48,533 bases of DNA from a virus. Both the position numbers and the translations under genes were made by a program. The stretch covers positions 1 to 48,533 of IMG/VR virus record IMGVR_UViG_3300010399_000047, one strand, 5' to 3'. The notes beneath the pieces were generated by a model, which saw only the letters and a list, made by a program, of their open reading frames with translations, had not been told where the DNA came from and ran no database searches. This document shows, in pieces, positions 1-6,290 of this stretch. The number at the start of each line of letters is the position of its first letter. Position 1 is the stretch's first letter.

Positions 1-131
1 AGCAAGGTTAGCATGGTCAGCAGCATGGTCAGCAGAGTCAGCAGCATGGTCAGCAGAGTCAGCAGCATGGTCAGCAGAGTCAGCAGCAAGGTCAGCAGCA
101 AGGTCAGCAAGGTCAGCAGCAAGGTCAGCAG
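1..131. repeat. Left copy of the 131-bp terminal direct repeat
   Basis: Bases 1-131 equal 48391-48521 except for base 9 (T here, C at 48399). The repeat lies wholly inside the Ser/Ala repeat-coding tract of the gene split between the two ends. It most likely reflects overlap of a circular or permuted genome, with the assembly broken in low-complexity sequence. A true packaged terminal repeat is less likely, because the break falls inside a gene. Confidence 0.85.
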
Positions 132-232
132 AGTCAGCAGCATTTTTAAAAGAAAGGGCTAAGAAAAAAATCCTTAAACAATGCCACGATTTTGTTATCG
201 AAAGAATTAAACAACTAGAAGAAATAAAATAA
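2..232 (+). CDS. C-terminal part of DUF7666-type Ser/Ala-repeat protein (continues from 47936)
   Basis: The frame is open from base 2 and ends at TAA 230-232. It reads repeats of the form x-S-A or x-S-A-A, where x is W, E or R, up to about residue 46. A basic helical tail of about 30 residues follows, rich in Lys and Glu and ending QLEEIK. It is the 3' end of the gene that starts at 47936: merging the two window ends over the shared repeat keeps one frame. The next gene starts at 234, two bases after the stop. Function is unknown. The true repeat number is uncertain because this is the assembly break. Confidence 0.75.
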   Translation, partial: ARLAWSAAWSAESAAWSAESAAWSAESAARSAARSARSAARSAESAAFLKERAKKKILKQCHDFVIERIKQLEEIK

Positions 233-233
233 T

Positions 234-398
234 ATGGAATTTACTTACGAACATATCCCAAGCAAAGAACAACTGATGGCGCAAATTGACGAGTGCGAGG
301 GAAAGCATGTCCAACAGGCCATTTATTCAACTTTTCACAGTGCCTTAACACAGGTTTGCTTTGGGTGCTTGAAAATTCGTAGCACAATAAGGAAATAG
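234..398 (+). CDS. Small Cys-containing phage protein, 54 aa
   Basis: It starts at ATG 234, two bases after the previous stop, and ends at TAG 396-398. The next start follows two bases later at 401, so it fits the tightly packed operon. The C-terminal third carries CFGC followed by a basic end (KIRSTIRK), which could be half of a metal-binding site. I do not recognise a family. No good Shine-Dalgarno sequence is visible, so translation may be coupled to the upstream gene. Confidence 0.55.
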   Translation: MEFTYEHIPSKEQLMAQIDECEGKHVQQAIYSTFHSALTQVCFGCLKIRSTIRK

Positions 399-400
399 TT

Positions 401-682
401 ATGTCTAAAATCACAGAAGCAATAAATGAAATAAATAAGGAATTTGATAAAAAGTTCTACTCTGGTTACCACGAAGACGAATCAATCTCGGCTAATAAAG
501 TAAAAGCCTATATTATTTTTGAGATTATTCCTTCCCTTCTTAAGGCGTCCGTAGAGGAGATAGAAACTGAATTTTATAAGTTAGAGGAATTACCTAAAGA
601 ATTTGCAGTTAACCAGGAAATTATAAGAACCCGAAATAGCATTAAATCCAAACTTTTAGAAGGAGTAGAAAATGCACAATAG
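401..682 (+). CDS. Hypothetical protein, 93 aa
   Basis: ATG 401 is preceded by AGGAAATAGTT, so the ribosome site overlaps the stop of the gene before. The protein is mostly helical and acidic (EAINEINKEFDKKF near the start, KLEELPKEF in the middle), with no Cys pairs or membrane segment. The next gene (672) overlaps its last bases. No family recognised. Confidence 0.6.
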   Translation: MSKITEAINEINKEFDKKFYSGYHEDESISANKVKAYIIFEIIPSLLKASVEEIETEFYKLEELPKEFAVNQEIIRTRNSIKSKLLEGVENAQ

Positions 683-797
683 CGAAACCCATACAGCTTG
701 CAATGCAAGAATTAAAAAAGAAGGCGGACAATCTAAATGCTGTTACTGCGACCCGCATGAAGGTTGTGAACTTTTAGAAGGAGTAAAAGAAGTATGA
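672..797 (+). CDS. Tiny Cys-rich protein, 41 aa, probable zinc binder
   Basis: ATG 672 overlaps the end of the previous gene and has a strong AGGAG eight bases upstream. The TGA stop overlaps the next ATG (ATGA at 794-797), a coupled stop-start. The sequence has CCYC, then EGC eight residues on, plus one earlier Cys and two His, enough for a small metal site. No family recognised. Confidence 0.6.
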   Translation: MHNSETHTACNARIKKEGGQSKCCYCDPHEGCELLEGVKEV

Positions 798-1504
798 AAA
801 TAGCATTTGATGTAGACGATACTTTACTGGTTCCTAGCGTAGCTTCTGGTTTTCCTACAGACACACCAAACTACGATACTATTGCCTTATATAAATGGTT
901 TCAAGCACAAGGACACTATATGATTATTTGGAGCGGTAGCGGTATAGATTGGGCAAAGACTTGGGCAGCAAAATTTGGTTTAACTGCTGATGAATTTCCA
1001 AGAAAGCAGAAACGGGAAGATGTGGATATTGCTTTTGATGACTGTGATGTAGATTTAGCTAAGGTAAATGTAAAAGTTAAAAGATTAAATAATTCTGTAA
1101 GCCGTAAAGATTGGAACGAAACTAAACTAAACACTAACCCCATGAACATACAAGACGCAATAAAGGTGGCTCTAGAGAAAGGTGGATACGAAGGATGTAG
1201 TAAAATTGGCATTAATCCTAATGCTTTAAGCTACCAAGATATTACAATAATAGTCTTAGACAGACTTTTTTGGCAAAGTCTAGCCAAGGCTTTAAATTGG
1301 GAGAATAAGACGGTAGTAAGGCGTGGCACAGTTATAGGTAATTTTGTAGGCGGTGATAAATTTCTCGGTGACGAAATGGGCTTTGGGATGGATTATGTAA
1401 ATGTAGAAATCTACCACGCCCTCCGTTACTTCGAGCTTAAACTAACAGGCCAACCCGAAGAACCCTTTTGGACAGAACTTTTATCCACTAATAAAAAAAT
1501 ATGA
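794..1504 (+). CDS. HAD-like phosphatase fused to a common phage C-terminal domain, 236 aa
   Basis: Residues 6-11 are DVDDTL, the nucleophile loop of HAD-superfamily hydrolases. WSGSG (46-50) fits motif II, Lys 71 or 73 fits motif III and D82-D83 fit motif IV, so the fold looks complete and active. From about residue 117 a second domain begins (IQDAIKVALEKGGY, then LDRLFWQSLAKAL and a W/F-rich end). I know this domain as a stand-alone small protein in many phages. Substrate unknown; nucleotides or polynucleotide ends are usual for phage HADs. AGGAG precedes ATG 794. The stop overlaps the next start at 1501. Confidence 0.75.
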   Translation: MKIAFDVDDTLLVPSVASGFPTDTPNYDTIALYKWFQAQGHYMIIWSGSGIDWAKTWAAKFGLTADEFPRKQKREDVDIAFDDCDVDLAKVNVKVKRLNNSVSRKDWNETKLNTNPMNIQDAIKVALEKGGYEGCSKIGINPNALSYQDITIIVLDRLFWQSLAKALNWENKTVVRRGTVIGNFVGGDKFLGDEMGFGMDYVNVEIYHALRYFELKLTGQPEEPFWTELLSTNKKI

Positions 1505-1674
1505 AAGAACATAATTTTATAAGAAGTAAAGGTGTAAGAGAATTTGAAGAAATTATTTTTTGTGCAAAATGTGGTTATGTAGTTTGGTACTTTAATATGA
1601 GTGCAGATTGGAACGTTGAAAACTTACAATCAAAACTACCAGTAGAATGCAATTATTTATCCACTAATAAGTAA
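1501..1674 (+). CDS. Small zinc-ribbon-like protein, 57 aa
   Basis: ATG 1501 overlaps the TGA of the HAD gene. CAKCG near residue 22 with a later Cys (VEC) suggests a small zinc knuckle. Its 3' end (TTTATCCACTAATAA) repeats the 3' end of the gene before it, so both proteins end in LSTNK, a sign of local duplication or gene conversion. Function unknown. Confidence 0.6.
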   Translation: MKEHNFIRSKGVREFEEIIFCAKCGYVVWYFNMSADWNVENLQSKLPVECNYLSTNK

Positions 1675-1682
1675 GGAGAAAA

Positions 1683-1898
1683 ATGGAAATACAAATTAGG
1701 TGCGACAGGTGCGGAGCTGAATTTAAAGGCTCTAAGACTGAACATTTTACAGGTGGATATTATGATTTATCTAACCCTGACTGGAAAAAGTTAGCAGACG
1801 GTAAAGATACGGAATTTATTATTTGTGATAACTGTATGTTTAAATCTCCTAAATATATTAAAGAATATGGTCAGCACGCCCCACACCAAGGAGAATAA
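1683..1898 (+). CDS. Zinc-ribbon protein, 71 aa
   Basis: AAGGAG sits six bases before ATG 1683. CDRC near residue 7 and CDNC near residue 48 form a four-cysteine zinc ribbon. The remainder is polar and includes an aromatic GGYYDLSNPDW stretch. Such proteins are frequent in phage early regions and often bind nucleic acid or partner proteins, but no role can be given here. Confidence 0.7.
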   Translation: MEIQIRCDRCGAEFKGSKTEHFTGGYYDLSNPDWKKLADGKDTEFIICDNCMFKSPKYIKEYGQHAPHQGE

Positions 1899-1902
1899 TT
1901 AT

Positions 1903-2298
1903 ATGAAAATAACTCTATCATCAAAAACCTTTGAACAACTAGTTGAAGAAAATAATTTTGGCTGGAAATATATAAACAGCAACTACAAACCCCAAAAATA
2001 TAAAAAGGGCAAGGTTGAAATTGAGCTTAAGCACTTTGGTAAATATATCACCAACCAAGAATTTTTAGACTGGTGTAGAGAGAATGGTAAACGTCCAGCT
2101 ACTTTTAATGAAGCATTACAGTTTGCCCTACAAAACCCTGATAAGCAGAAAAAATATTCATTAGCTACTTGGGATGGCGGGCAGCTGTACTATCTCTTCC
2201 TGGGTTCGGGCGGTGAGCAGCGGGGGCTCAGCGTGGGCAGGAGGAGCTTGATTTGGAAGCTAGGATTTTGGCACTTGAAGAAACAGTGGAAAAATTAA
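1903..2298 (+). CDS. Hypothetical phage protein, 131 aa as read, probably frameshifted near its 3' end
   Basis: ATG 1903 follows CAAGGAG. The first about 85 residues are ordinary low-GC coding sequence (FEQLVEENNFGWKYI, then KRPATFNEALQFAL). From about base 2171 a GC-rich patch codes TWDGGQLYYLFLGSGG and the frame stops at 2298. In the -1 (+2) frame, bases 2217-2318 read on as ELDLEARILALEETVEKLTK, a convincing coiled-coil end. That frame stops at TGA 2316-2318, overlapping the ATG of the next gene exactly as neighbouring genes do. I infer one base missing, or a programmed shift, near 2240-2256. Family not recognised. Confidence 0.6.
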   Translation: MKITLSSKTFEQLVEENNFGWKYINSNYKPQKYKKGKVEIELKHFGKYITNQEFLDWCRENGKRPATFNEALQFALQNPDKQKKYSLATWDGGQLYYLFLGSGGEQRGLSVGRRSLIWKLGFWHLKKQWKN

Positions 2299-2314
2299 CG
2301 AAAGTGATTAATGT

Positions 2315-2719
2315 ATGAGAGAAATAAAATTTAGAGCTTGGGATGGTGAAAAAATGTATTATCAAGATAATGCTGATTTTATATTTTCTAAAAGTATTTC
2401 TGTATATCCTACAAATGAGTATAGTGATTATAGTGGCCCCGATTTTATTAACTTTAAAGAATTAATGGAATACACCGGCCTCAAAGATAGAAACGACAAA
2501 GAGATTTACGAGGGGGATATAGTTAAACGAAATAATAATGCAGAAGGTTATTCTGATGCATGGTCTGAAAAGTTGTATACAGTTGGATGGGACAGTAAAG
2601 AAGCGAGGTTTGTTCTTATGGAAGATGGACATTGGGGTTTGATTTGGAGAATGGAAGTCATCGGCAACATTTACGAGCATAATCATTTACTTAACGAAAA
2701 TGGCAAGACCAGTAACTAA
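2315..2719 (+). CDS. YopX-family protein, 134 aa
   Basis: It has both hallmarks of the YopX family (first seen in phage SPbeta): REIKFRAWD at residues 2-10 and the central MEYTGLKDRN...KEIYEGDIV block. The end, EVIGNIYEH, also fits. YopX proteins are short, common in phage accessory regions and of unknown biochemical role. Length is typical. Start ATG 2315 overlaps the inferred stop of the preceding frameshifted gene. Confidence 0.9.
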   Translation: MREIKFRAWDGEKMYYQDNADFIFSKSISVYPTNEYSDYSGPDFINFKELMEYTGLKDRNDKEIYEGDIVKRNNNAEGYSDAWSEKLYTVGWDSKEARFVLMEDGHWGLIWRMEVIGNIYEHNHLLNENGKTSN

Positions 2720-2751
2720 GCAAGTAAAATTTAATTAACAAACAATAACCC

Positions 2752-3078
2752 ATGAACGAAATTTTAAAGAAAGAGCAGGAAGAGTTTAGCAGAAAATTTA
2801 AAAAGTATAGTAACCCAACTGCAATATCTACTTTTGATGGGATGCTAATGGCTAGCGAATTTGAAGACTTCCTCCACGCCTCTAATCTCCGAGCAGCTAA
2901 AGCAGTCCTGAATGAACTGACAAAGGAAGGGTGGCCGGAAGAAATACCGAGTATTTGTTCAAGACATCAGCAGTATAGTACTAATTGCAATATTTGTGAT
3001 GCTACTAGACTTTATAATATAGCCGTTCATGAAGCCAACCAACGCCTAGAACAAGTAAGGAAGGAGATGGGGATATGA
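2752..3078 (+). CDS. Hypothetical protein with a Cys/His cluster, 108 aa
   Basis: ATG 2752 has an A-rich upstream region but no clear Shine-Dalgarno sequence. The protein is helical. Residues about 68-81 (CSRHQQYSTNCNIC) give a possible zinc site. The C-terminal helix is Glu/Arg-rich. Its TGA overlaps the next ATG at 3075. Unrecognised. Confidence 0.6.
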   Translation: MNEILKKEQEEFSRKFKKYSNPTAISTFDGMLMASEFEDFLHASNLRAAKAVLNELTKEGWPEEIPSICSRHQQYSTNCNICDATRLYNIAVHEANQRLEQVRKEMGI

Positions 3079-3251
3079 AGAAAATAAAAGCTTGGGCGGT
3101 TTTAGATGACGAAGGTAAGCCACTAGATATTCTATTTAATAGACCAACAGAATACAGTCAATTTCATATTGGAAGTTGGGGATACCCAGTCGATGACCAT
3201 GAAGTTATCTCTGTCCTTATAACCCCAATAACTAAGAAGAAAGGAAAATAA
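3075..3251 (+). CDS. Small hypothetical protein, 58 aa
   Basis: Coupled to the preceding gene by an ATGA overlap, with AAGGAGATGGGG upstream. Sequence begins KKIKAWAVLDDEGKPLDILF and ends in a Lys-rich tail. The N-terminal beta pattern resembles small phage proteins that begin with a strand-turn-strand, but I cannot name a family. Confidence 0.55.
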   Translation: MKKIKAWAVLDDEGKPLDILFNRPTEYSQFHIGSWGYPVDDHEVISVLITPITKKKGK

Positions 3252-3253
3252 AT

Positions 3254-3385
3254 ATGCATTTTCATAAATGGACTAAATGGAAAGTTATTTATAACGAGGA
3301 ATACGGCTATACTTCTTGGAAGATAGTTCAAGAGAGGGTTTGCGAGAAGTGTGGTAAGACTAAAATTAAATGTCAGATAAAGTAA
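3254..3385 (+). CDS. Tiny zinc-knuckle-like protein, 43 aa
   Basis: Starts two bases after the previous stop. It contains CEKCGKTKIKC near the C-terminus, a CxxC plus a third Cys. It is rich in Trp, Tyr and Lys. The structured non-coding region 3398-3593 begins right after its stop. It could be a complete tiny protein or the 5' part of a gene interrupted by the following element; the sequence does not decide. Confidence 0.5.
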   Translation: MHFHKWTKWKVIYNEEYGYTSWKIVQERVCEKCGKTKIKCQIK

Positions 3386-3626
3386 TTCCCCTTTAAGAGC
3401 TGTTGGTGGGATATTGCCCCAATACAATGTCCTAGACATGGAATAAGGCAAGAGGTAGCGATCCATTTTCCAGTTTCCCGTCAACAGCTTTTAGTGGAGA
3501 ATAATTGATTTGCGTATGCTGGTGTCGAAACGCCTGCGATAGCTTTCACTTGGATGTGTACTTCGTGAAGGTGCTAATGCCAGCAGCCGCAAACTAATTA
3601 ACGCCATCCCGCTTGGCATTGTAGAT
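3386..3626 (+). ncRNA. Two-domain structured RNA ahead of the HNH gene
   Basis: No open frame of note. Domain 1 is closed by a 14-bp stem, 3398-3411 with 3476-3489 (two G-U pairs). Inside it are hairpins 3412-3416/3420-3424 (loop CCC) and 3427-3431/3435-3439 (loop CTA). Domain 2 is closed by 3509-3514/3588-3593 and 3518-3522/3580-3584, with an inner TTCAC/GTGAA hairpin. The HNH gene starts at 3627. I could not find group I core sequences, so intron status is open. Confidence 0.55.
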
Positions 3627-4109
3627 ATGGAAAACGAAATTTGGAAAAGTATTAAAGGTTATGAAAATTTATATTGGATAAGTTCTTTTGGCAATGTTCG
3701 TTCTGTTCGGAAATATCTAAAACATGAAGTTAGAAGAGGTTATCATCGAGTAGACTTATGTAAAAATGGCAAAACTAAAAAGTGGTTTGTTCATAGGTTG
3801 GTTGCATTTGCCTTTATACCTAATCCAAAGTTAAAACCTTTTATAAATCACATAGACGGAAATAAATCTAATAACAAAATTCCTAATTTAGAATGGGTTA
3901 CCAACCTTGAAAATATTAGGCATGCCATTAAATTGGGATTAAGAAATTCGGAGACATGGTATGGGAGGGCAAAATTAACTATTGAACAAGTTAGGGAAAT
4001 TAGAAAAAGATTTAAACAAGGATGTGGTATGCAATTAGCGCATGAATTTAATGTATCAGATACTACCATTTATCGTATTGTAAATAAAAGAATTTGGAAA
4101 GATTATTAA
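3627..4109 (+). CDS. NUMOD4-HNH homing endonuclease, 160 aa
   Basis: Residues 1-48 are a NUMOD4 DNA-binding module (EIWKSIKGYENLYWISSFG). The HNH core follows: HRLVAFAFIPNP at 56-67, NHIDG at 74-78, and the N-rich K/N segment leading to LEWVT. Residues 117-155 form a helix-turn-helix of the kind that fixes site specificity. All expected catalytic residues (H56 and the NHIDGNKSNN motif) are present. It sits behind a structured RNA and among unrelated small genes. That is typical of a mobile homing element, either free-standing or carried by an intron. Confidence 0.88.
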   Translation: MENEIWKSIKGYENLYWISSFGNVRSVRKYLKHEVRRGYHRVDLCKNGKTKKWFVHRLVAFAFIPNPKLKPFINHIDGNKSNNKIPNLEWVTNLENIRHAIKLGLRNSETWYGRAKLTIEQVREIRKRFKQGCGMQLAHEFNVSDTTIYRIVNKRIWKDY

Positions 4110-4143
4110 CTAACCGCCGTGGCTGGCTAAAACGCCGAAGAGA

Positions 4144-4353
4144 ATGATTATAGCCTTTTTGTTAGGGTTCGCTGGATTCGCGATTTGGTTTTTGAGATTA
4201 GATGACAATAAGAAAAAGCCCCATTGGACAAGCGAGGGGGAAGTTTGTCAGCACGGACACTACGAGTTTAGTTGTACGCCATGCAAGATTACAAAACAAA
4301 AGCCGCTCATCTCCGAGGAGAGAGCGGCAGGGGAAGAGGGGAATAAAGATTAA
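4144..4353 (+). CDS. Small single-TM protein with CxxH/CxxC tail, 69 aa
   Basis: ATG 4144 opens with a hydrophobic segment (IIAFLLGFAGFAIWFL, residues 2-17), then a polar domain with CQHGHYEFSCTPC, a plausible metal site facing the cytoplasm. GAAGAG upstream is a weak ribosome site. It could also be read as a signal anchor. Function unknown. Confidence 0.6.
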   Translation: MIIAFLLGFAGFAIWFLRLDDNKKKPHWTSEGEVCQHGHYEFSCTPCKITKQKPLISEERAAGEEGNKD

Positions 4354-4376
4354 ATAAAACTATAACTAACCTTAAA

Positions 4377-4706
4377 ATGACCCAAGACCACAAAATTATC
4401 TTAACACGGCAATGCTGGAGATCTTTCCGAAAATTTATAGAAATGAAGAGGTTACCAGCACTTAGTAAAGGACCTTCTGAATATCATTTCGTTTACACCC
4501 TTATGCCAAAAGAGTATTACCCGCGTATCCACTTTATCTGTGAATATTCTCAAACCCACGTAATCATCAGTTTTCATCAAGACTTAAGCCAGCATAATTC
4601 CATAAAAAGAAGCGACATCTTAATGCAATGGCACAAAACGATTAATGAATACCGGACACTTTATCCTAAACTTATAAAATTAAAAGAAATGCGAAACAGT
4701 CTATGA
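4377..4706 (+). CDS. Hypothetical protein, 109 aa
   Basis: Starts after an A-rich leader without a clear Shine-Dalgarno sequence, and overlaps the next gene by ATGA at 4703. It is basic and aromatic (RQCWRSFRKFIEMKRL, then YTLMPKEYYPRIHFICEY). Alternating strands and helices suggest a compact alpha/beta fold. No family recognised. Confidence 0.55.
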   Translation: MTQDHKIILTRQCWRSFRKFIEMKRLPALSKGPSEYHFVYTLMPKEYYPRIHFICEYSQTHVIISFHQDLSQHNSIKRSDILMQWHKTINEYRTLYPKLIKLKEMRNSL

Positions 4707-4945
4707 TCTGGCAAAATTTAACAAAATTACCACCGACATGCCCGCTATGTGATGAAGAACTGGAGCATGTGGAAAAAGAACTAGTATGGGAATGCCTGAG
4801 CTGCGACTTCAGTATAAGCAGTCTTAAATTTAAAGAAATCGTCAGCAACCTGGTCGATGATGACGTTTTTACCGGCAGCTGTGAAGAGTGTGGAAAGAAA
4901 ATTAACCCGCGCTACCGGATATGCCGGCAGTGCGAAAATCAATAA
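4703..4945 (+). CDS. Double zinc-ribbon protein, 80 aa
   Basis: Two complete four-Cys sites are visible: CPLC with CLSC (first half) and CEEC with CRQC (second half), joined by a short helical linker. Coupled to the preceding gene by overlap. Double ribbons of this kind usually mediate nucleic-acid or protein contacts; no specific role is evident. Confidence 0.7.
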   Translation: MIWQNLTKLPPTCPLCDEELEHVEKELVWECLSCDFSISSLKFKEIVSNLVDDDVFTGSCEECGKKINPRYRICRQCENQ

Positions 4946-4954
4946 TTAAAATAT

Positions 4955-5236
4955 ATGAACAAATTACAATATACCCAAGAGTTAGCAGCTAGACTAGGCA
5001 AAACATCTTTTGAAACAGAACAGATAGTGAATTCTGCGATTAGATTAATCTATGAAATAGTGCGCAGAGGAGAAAAATTAAACCTCTCCGGTTTTGGCCA
5101 ATTTAGCGTGAGCCATAGGGCAGCGCGCGTTGGAGTTAATCCGCGGCCCCCTTACCCTAAGATCACCATACCAGCATTAAACACGCCCAAGTTTAAAGCC
5201 GGCACGGCTTTTAAAGAGGCGGTGAAGTTGAGGTAA
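4955..5236 (+). CDS. HU/IHF-family DNA-bending protein, 93 aa
   Basis: Length and layout match HU/IHF: an N-terminal helical pair, GFGQF at residues 46-50, the DNA-arm region with VNPR (61-64), IPALNTPKF and KAGTAFKEAVK at the end. HU-type proteins bind the minor groove as dimers, bend DNA and help recombination, replication or packaging. The arm is Pro-rich (NPRPPYPK), slightly unlike bacterial HU. Only three bases separate it from the next gene, so the two are co-translated. Confidence 0.92.
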   Translation: MNKLQYTQELAARLGKTSFETEQIVNSAIRLIYEIVRRGEKLNLSGFGQFSVSHRAARVGVNPRPPYPKITIPALNTPKFKAGTAFKEAVKLR

Positions 5237-5239
5237 ACC

Positions 5240-5578
5240 ATGGGAATGTCTGTAGGTGCGTATTTAATTGATACGCAAATATTGAAAGAAGAAGTTGATA
5301 AGCTAAAAACAAGGGGAGAGATAGAAATTCTCGATAAAGCCCTCACTGAATTTGGGCCAGAAATTGATGGTAAAATTTTAGTACTACAATGCGATTATTG
5401 GGAAGAGTATTCTACCTACTTTGAATTAATGAGGTTTATTGAATTATATTTCGGGATAGAAGATGATTTTGAAGTTGTAAACAAAGCAGTCGCCCATGAA
5501 GTAGATCACGGAATTAATGCAAATGAAGTAGCTGAAGAAATTGGAGTGGAATTACCCGAATCGGAGGACGAAGAATGA
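5240..5578 (+). CDS. Acidic hypothetical protein, 112 aa
   Basis: ATG 5240 lies downstream of TTGAGGTAAACC; ATG 5246 is an alternative. The protein is strongly acidic and ends PESEDEE. It has LVLQCDYWEEYSTYFELMRF in the middle and HEVDH later. The HEVDH resembles part of a zinc-protease HExxH but is one residue off, so I do not call a protease. TGA overlaps the next ATG. Could be a DNA mimic by charge; that is speculation. Confidence 0.6.
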   Translation: MGMSVGAYLIDTQILKEEVDKLKTRGEIEILDKALTEFGPEIDGKILVLQCDYWEEYSTYFELMRFIELYFGIEDDFEVVNKAVAHEVDHGINANEVAEEIGVELPESEDEE

Positions 5579-5742
5579 ACTATATTCCACCGAAGAAAAC
5601 AGTTCACATCGATGTTGTAATGGATCGCGATACTGATAAATTTTCTGTTATTGTCTCCGGAGAGTATTGGGATGGATTTAAAAAGATGGTAGAAGAATCT
5701 GCAGCAAGGCATGGTACAAACGTAGTTTGGAACCTAAAGTAG
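5575..5742 (+). CDS. Small hypothetical protein, 55 aa, last gene of the rightward early block
   Basis: Overlaps the previous stop as ATGA. Reads VHIDVVMDRDTDKFSVIVSG, a beta-rich start, then a helical FKKMVEESAARHG. It is followed within 45 bases by the bidirectional terminator at 5787-5814, closing the plus-strand operon. Confidence 0.6.
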   Translation: MNYIPPKKTVHIDVVMDRDTDKFSVIVSGEYWDGFKKMVEESAARHGTNVVWNLK

Positions 5743-5786
5743 TAAAAACGACGCAATAAAATCGTTTATAAGCCGCGCAAAATAAA

Positions 5787-5814
5787 ACAGACGACACTTA
5801 TGTCGTCTGTTTTT
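5787..5814. terminator. Bidirectional intrinsic terminator between convergent operons
   Basis: Perfect 10-bp stem ACAGACGACA / TGTCGTCTGT with loop CTTA (5797-5800). It is followed by TTTTT on the plus strand and by TTTTATTTT when read on the minus strand. It ends both the early plus-strand genes and the minus-strand operon. The minus-strand stop codon at 5798-5800 lies in the loop. Confidence 0.93.
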
Positions 5815-5956
5815 GCTTCTTATTTTTTTCATACCAGCGTTTATAACGTTCACGCTCTTTAGCCTTAAATTCCGGATCGTCTTTCATCTTTTCCCTATAG
5901 GCTTTAGCGTTCGCACGCTGCTTGGCACGAATCTCTTTTAAAGTTTGTGCGGTCAT
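5798..5956 (-). CDS. Small basic coiled protein, 52 aa, last gene of the minus operon
   Basis: ATG 5954-5956 is preceded by GGGAGATACTT and overlaps the stop of the upstream gene (ATGA). The protein is almost entirely Arg/Lys/Glu-rich helix (AYREKMKDDPEFKAKERERY). It resembles the basic N-terminal helix of some phage HNH proteins, but no nuclease domain is present. Its stop lies in the terminator loop. DNA or RNA binding is a guess from charge. Confidence 0.65.
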   Translation of the reverse strand: MTAQTLKEIRAKQRANAKAYREKMKDDPEFKAKERERYKRWYEKNKKQKQTT

Positions 5957-6075
5957 AAGTATCTCCCGGCTAAAAAGCCAATTAAAAATATTAGAATAAA
6001 TGCAAATGTAAGTTTAGGCCAGCGGCTGACAGTATGTGTAAATATCCAATTTTGTGGGTAGTTGCGGAATTTCAT
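5953..6075 (-). CDS. Small single-TM membrane protein, 40 aa
   Basis: Starts at ATG 6073-6075, which shares one base with the stop of the upstream gene, with AGGTG nine bases before. A basic, aromatic N-terminus (KFRNYPQNWIF) is followed by one membrane segment, LTFAFILIFLIGFLAG, and a two-residue tail. It is coupled at both ends. Candidates are a small membrane regulator or an exclusion protein; nothing settles it. Confidence 0.65.
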   Translation of the reverse strand: MKFRNYPQNWIFTHTVSRWPKLTFAFILIFLIGFLAGRYL

Positions 6076-6290
6076 TAAATCACCTGTTTCATATCAATTA
6101 TATGGGTAATGCAAGTGTATTTGTTATCGATTTTATTTTTAGCTTCAGTAGCAGATCTTCCTCTTATTACCTCAATAAATCTTTGAGGGATTGATATACC
6201 ACCAATACCACCACCACCTACACTGCCTTCATCCAGCTTTATCTTAGGACATCTAAAATAAACTTCGTAAGTAATTATAAACTCTTTCAT
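6075..6290 (-). CDS. Hypothetical protein, 71 aa, coupled to the helicase
   Basis: ATG 6288-6290 overlaps the TGA of the helicase, so I take this start rather than a longer in-frame extension that lies inside the helicase. It is beta-rich (FIITYEVYFRCP) with a flexible GGGGIGG linker and a C-terminal domain (FIEVIRGRSATEAKNKI). Unrecognised; context suggests a helicase-linked accessory protein. Confidence 0.6.
   Translation of the reverse strand: MKEFIITYEVYFRCPKIKLDEGSVGGGGIGGISIPQRFIEVIRGRSATEAKNKIDNKYTCITHIIDMKQVI

Noticed and set aside
2171-2270. GC-rich patch as a diversity-generating retroelement target
   Set aside because: No reverse transcriptase and no template repeat found in the window; kept only as a possibility in the frameshift finding.
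3164-3484. Minus-strand 106-residue frame
   Set aside because: Covers coding sequence on the other strand plus the structured RNA, without start signals.
3577-3590. TGCCAGCAGCCGC resembles the universal 16S rRNA 530-loop sequence
   Set aside because: Only 13 bases match, flanking 16S sequence is absent, and the bases are explained by the local stem GCTGG/CCAGC.
5500-5515. HEVDH as a zinc-protease motif
   Set aside because: HExxH requires two residues between Glu and His in the standard order and a helical setting; here the acidic protein shows no other protease feature.
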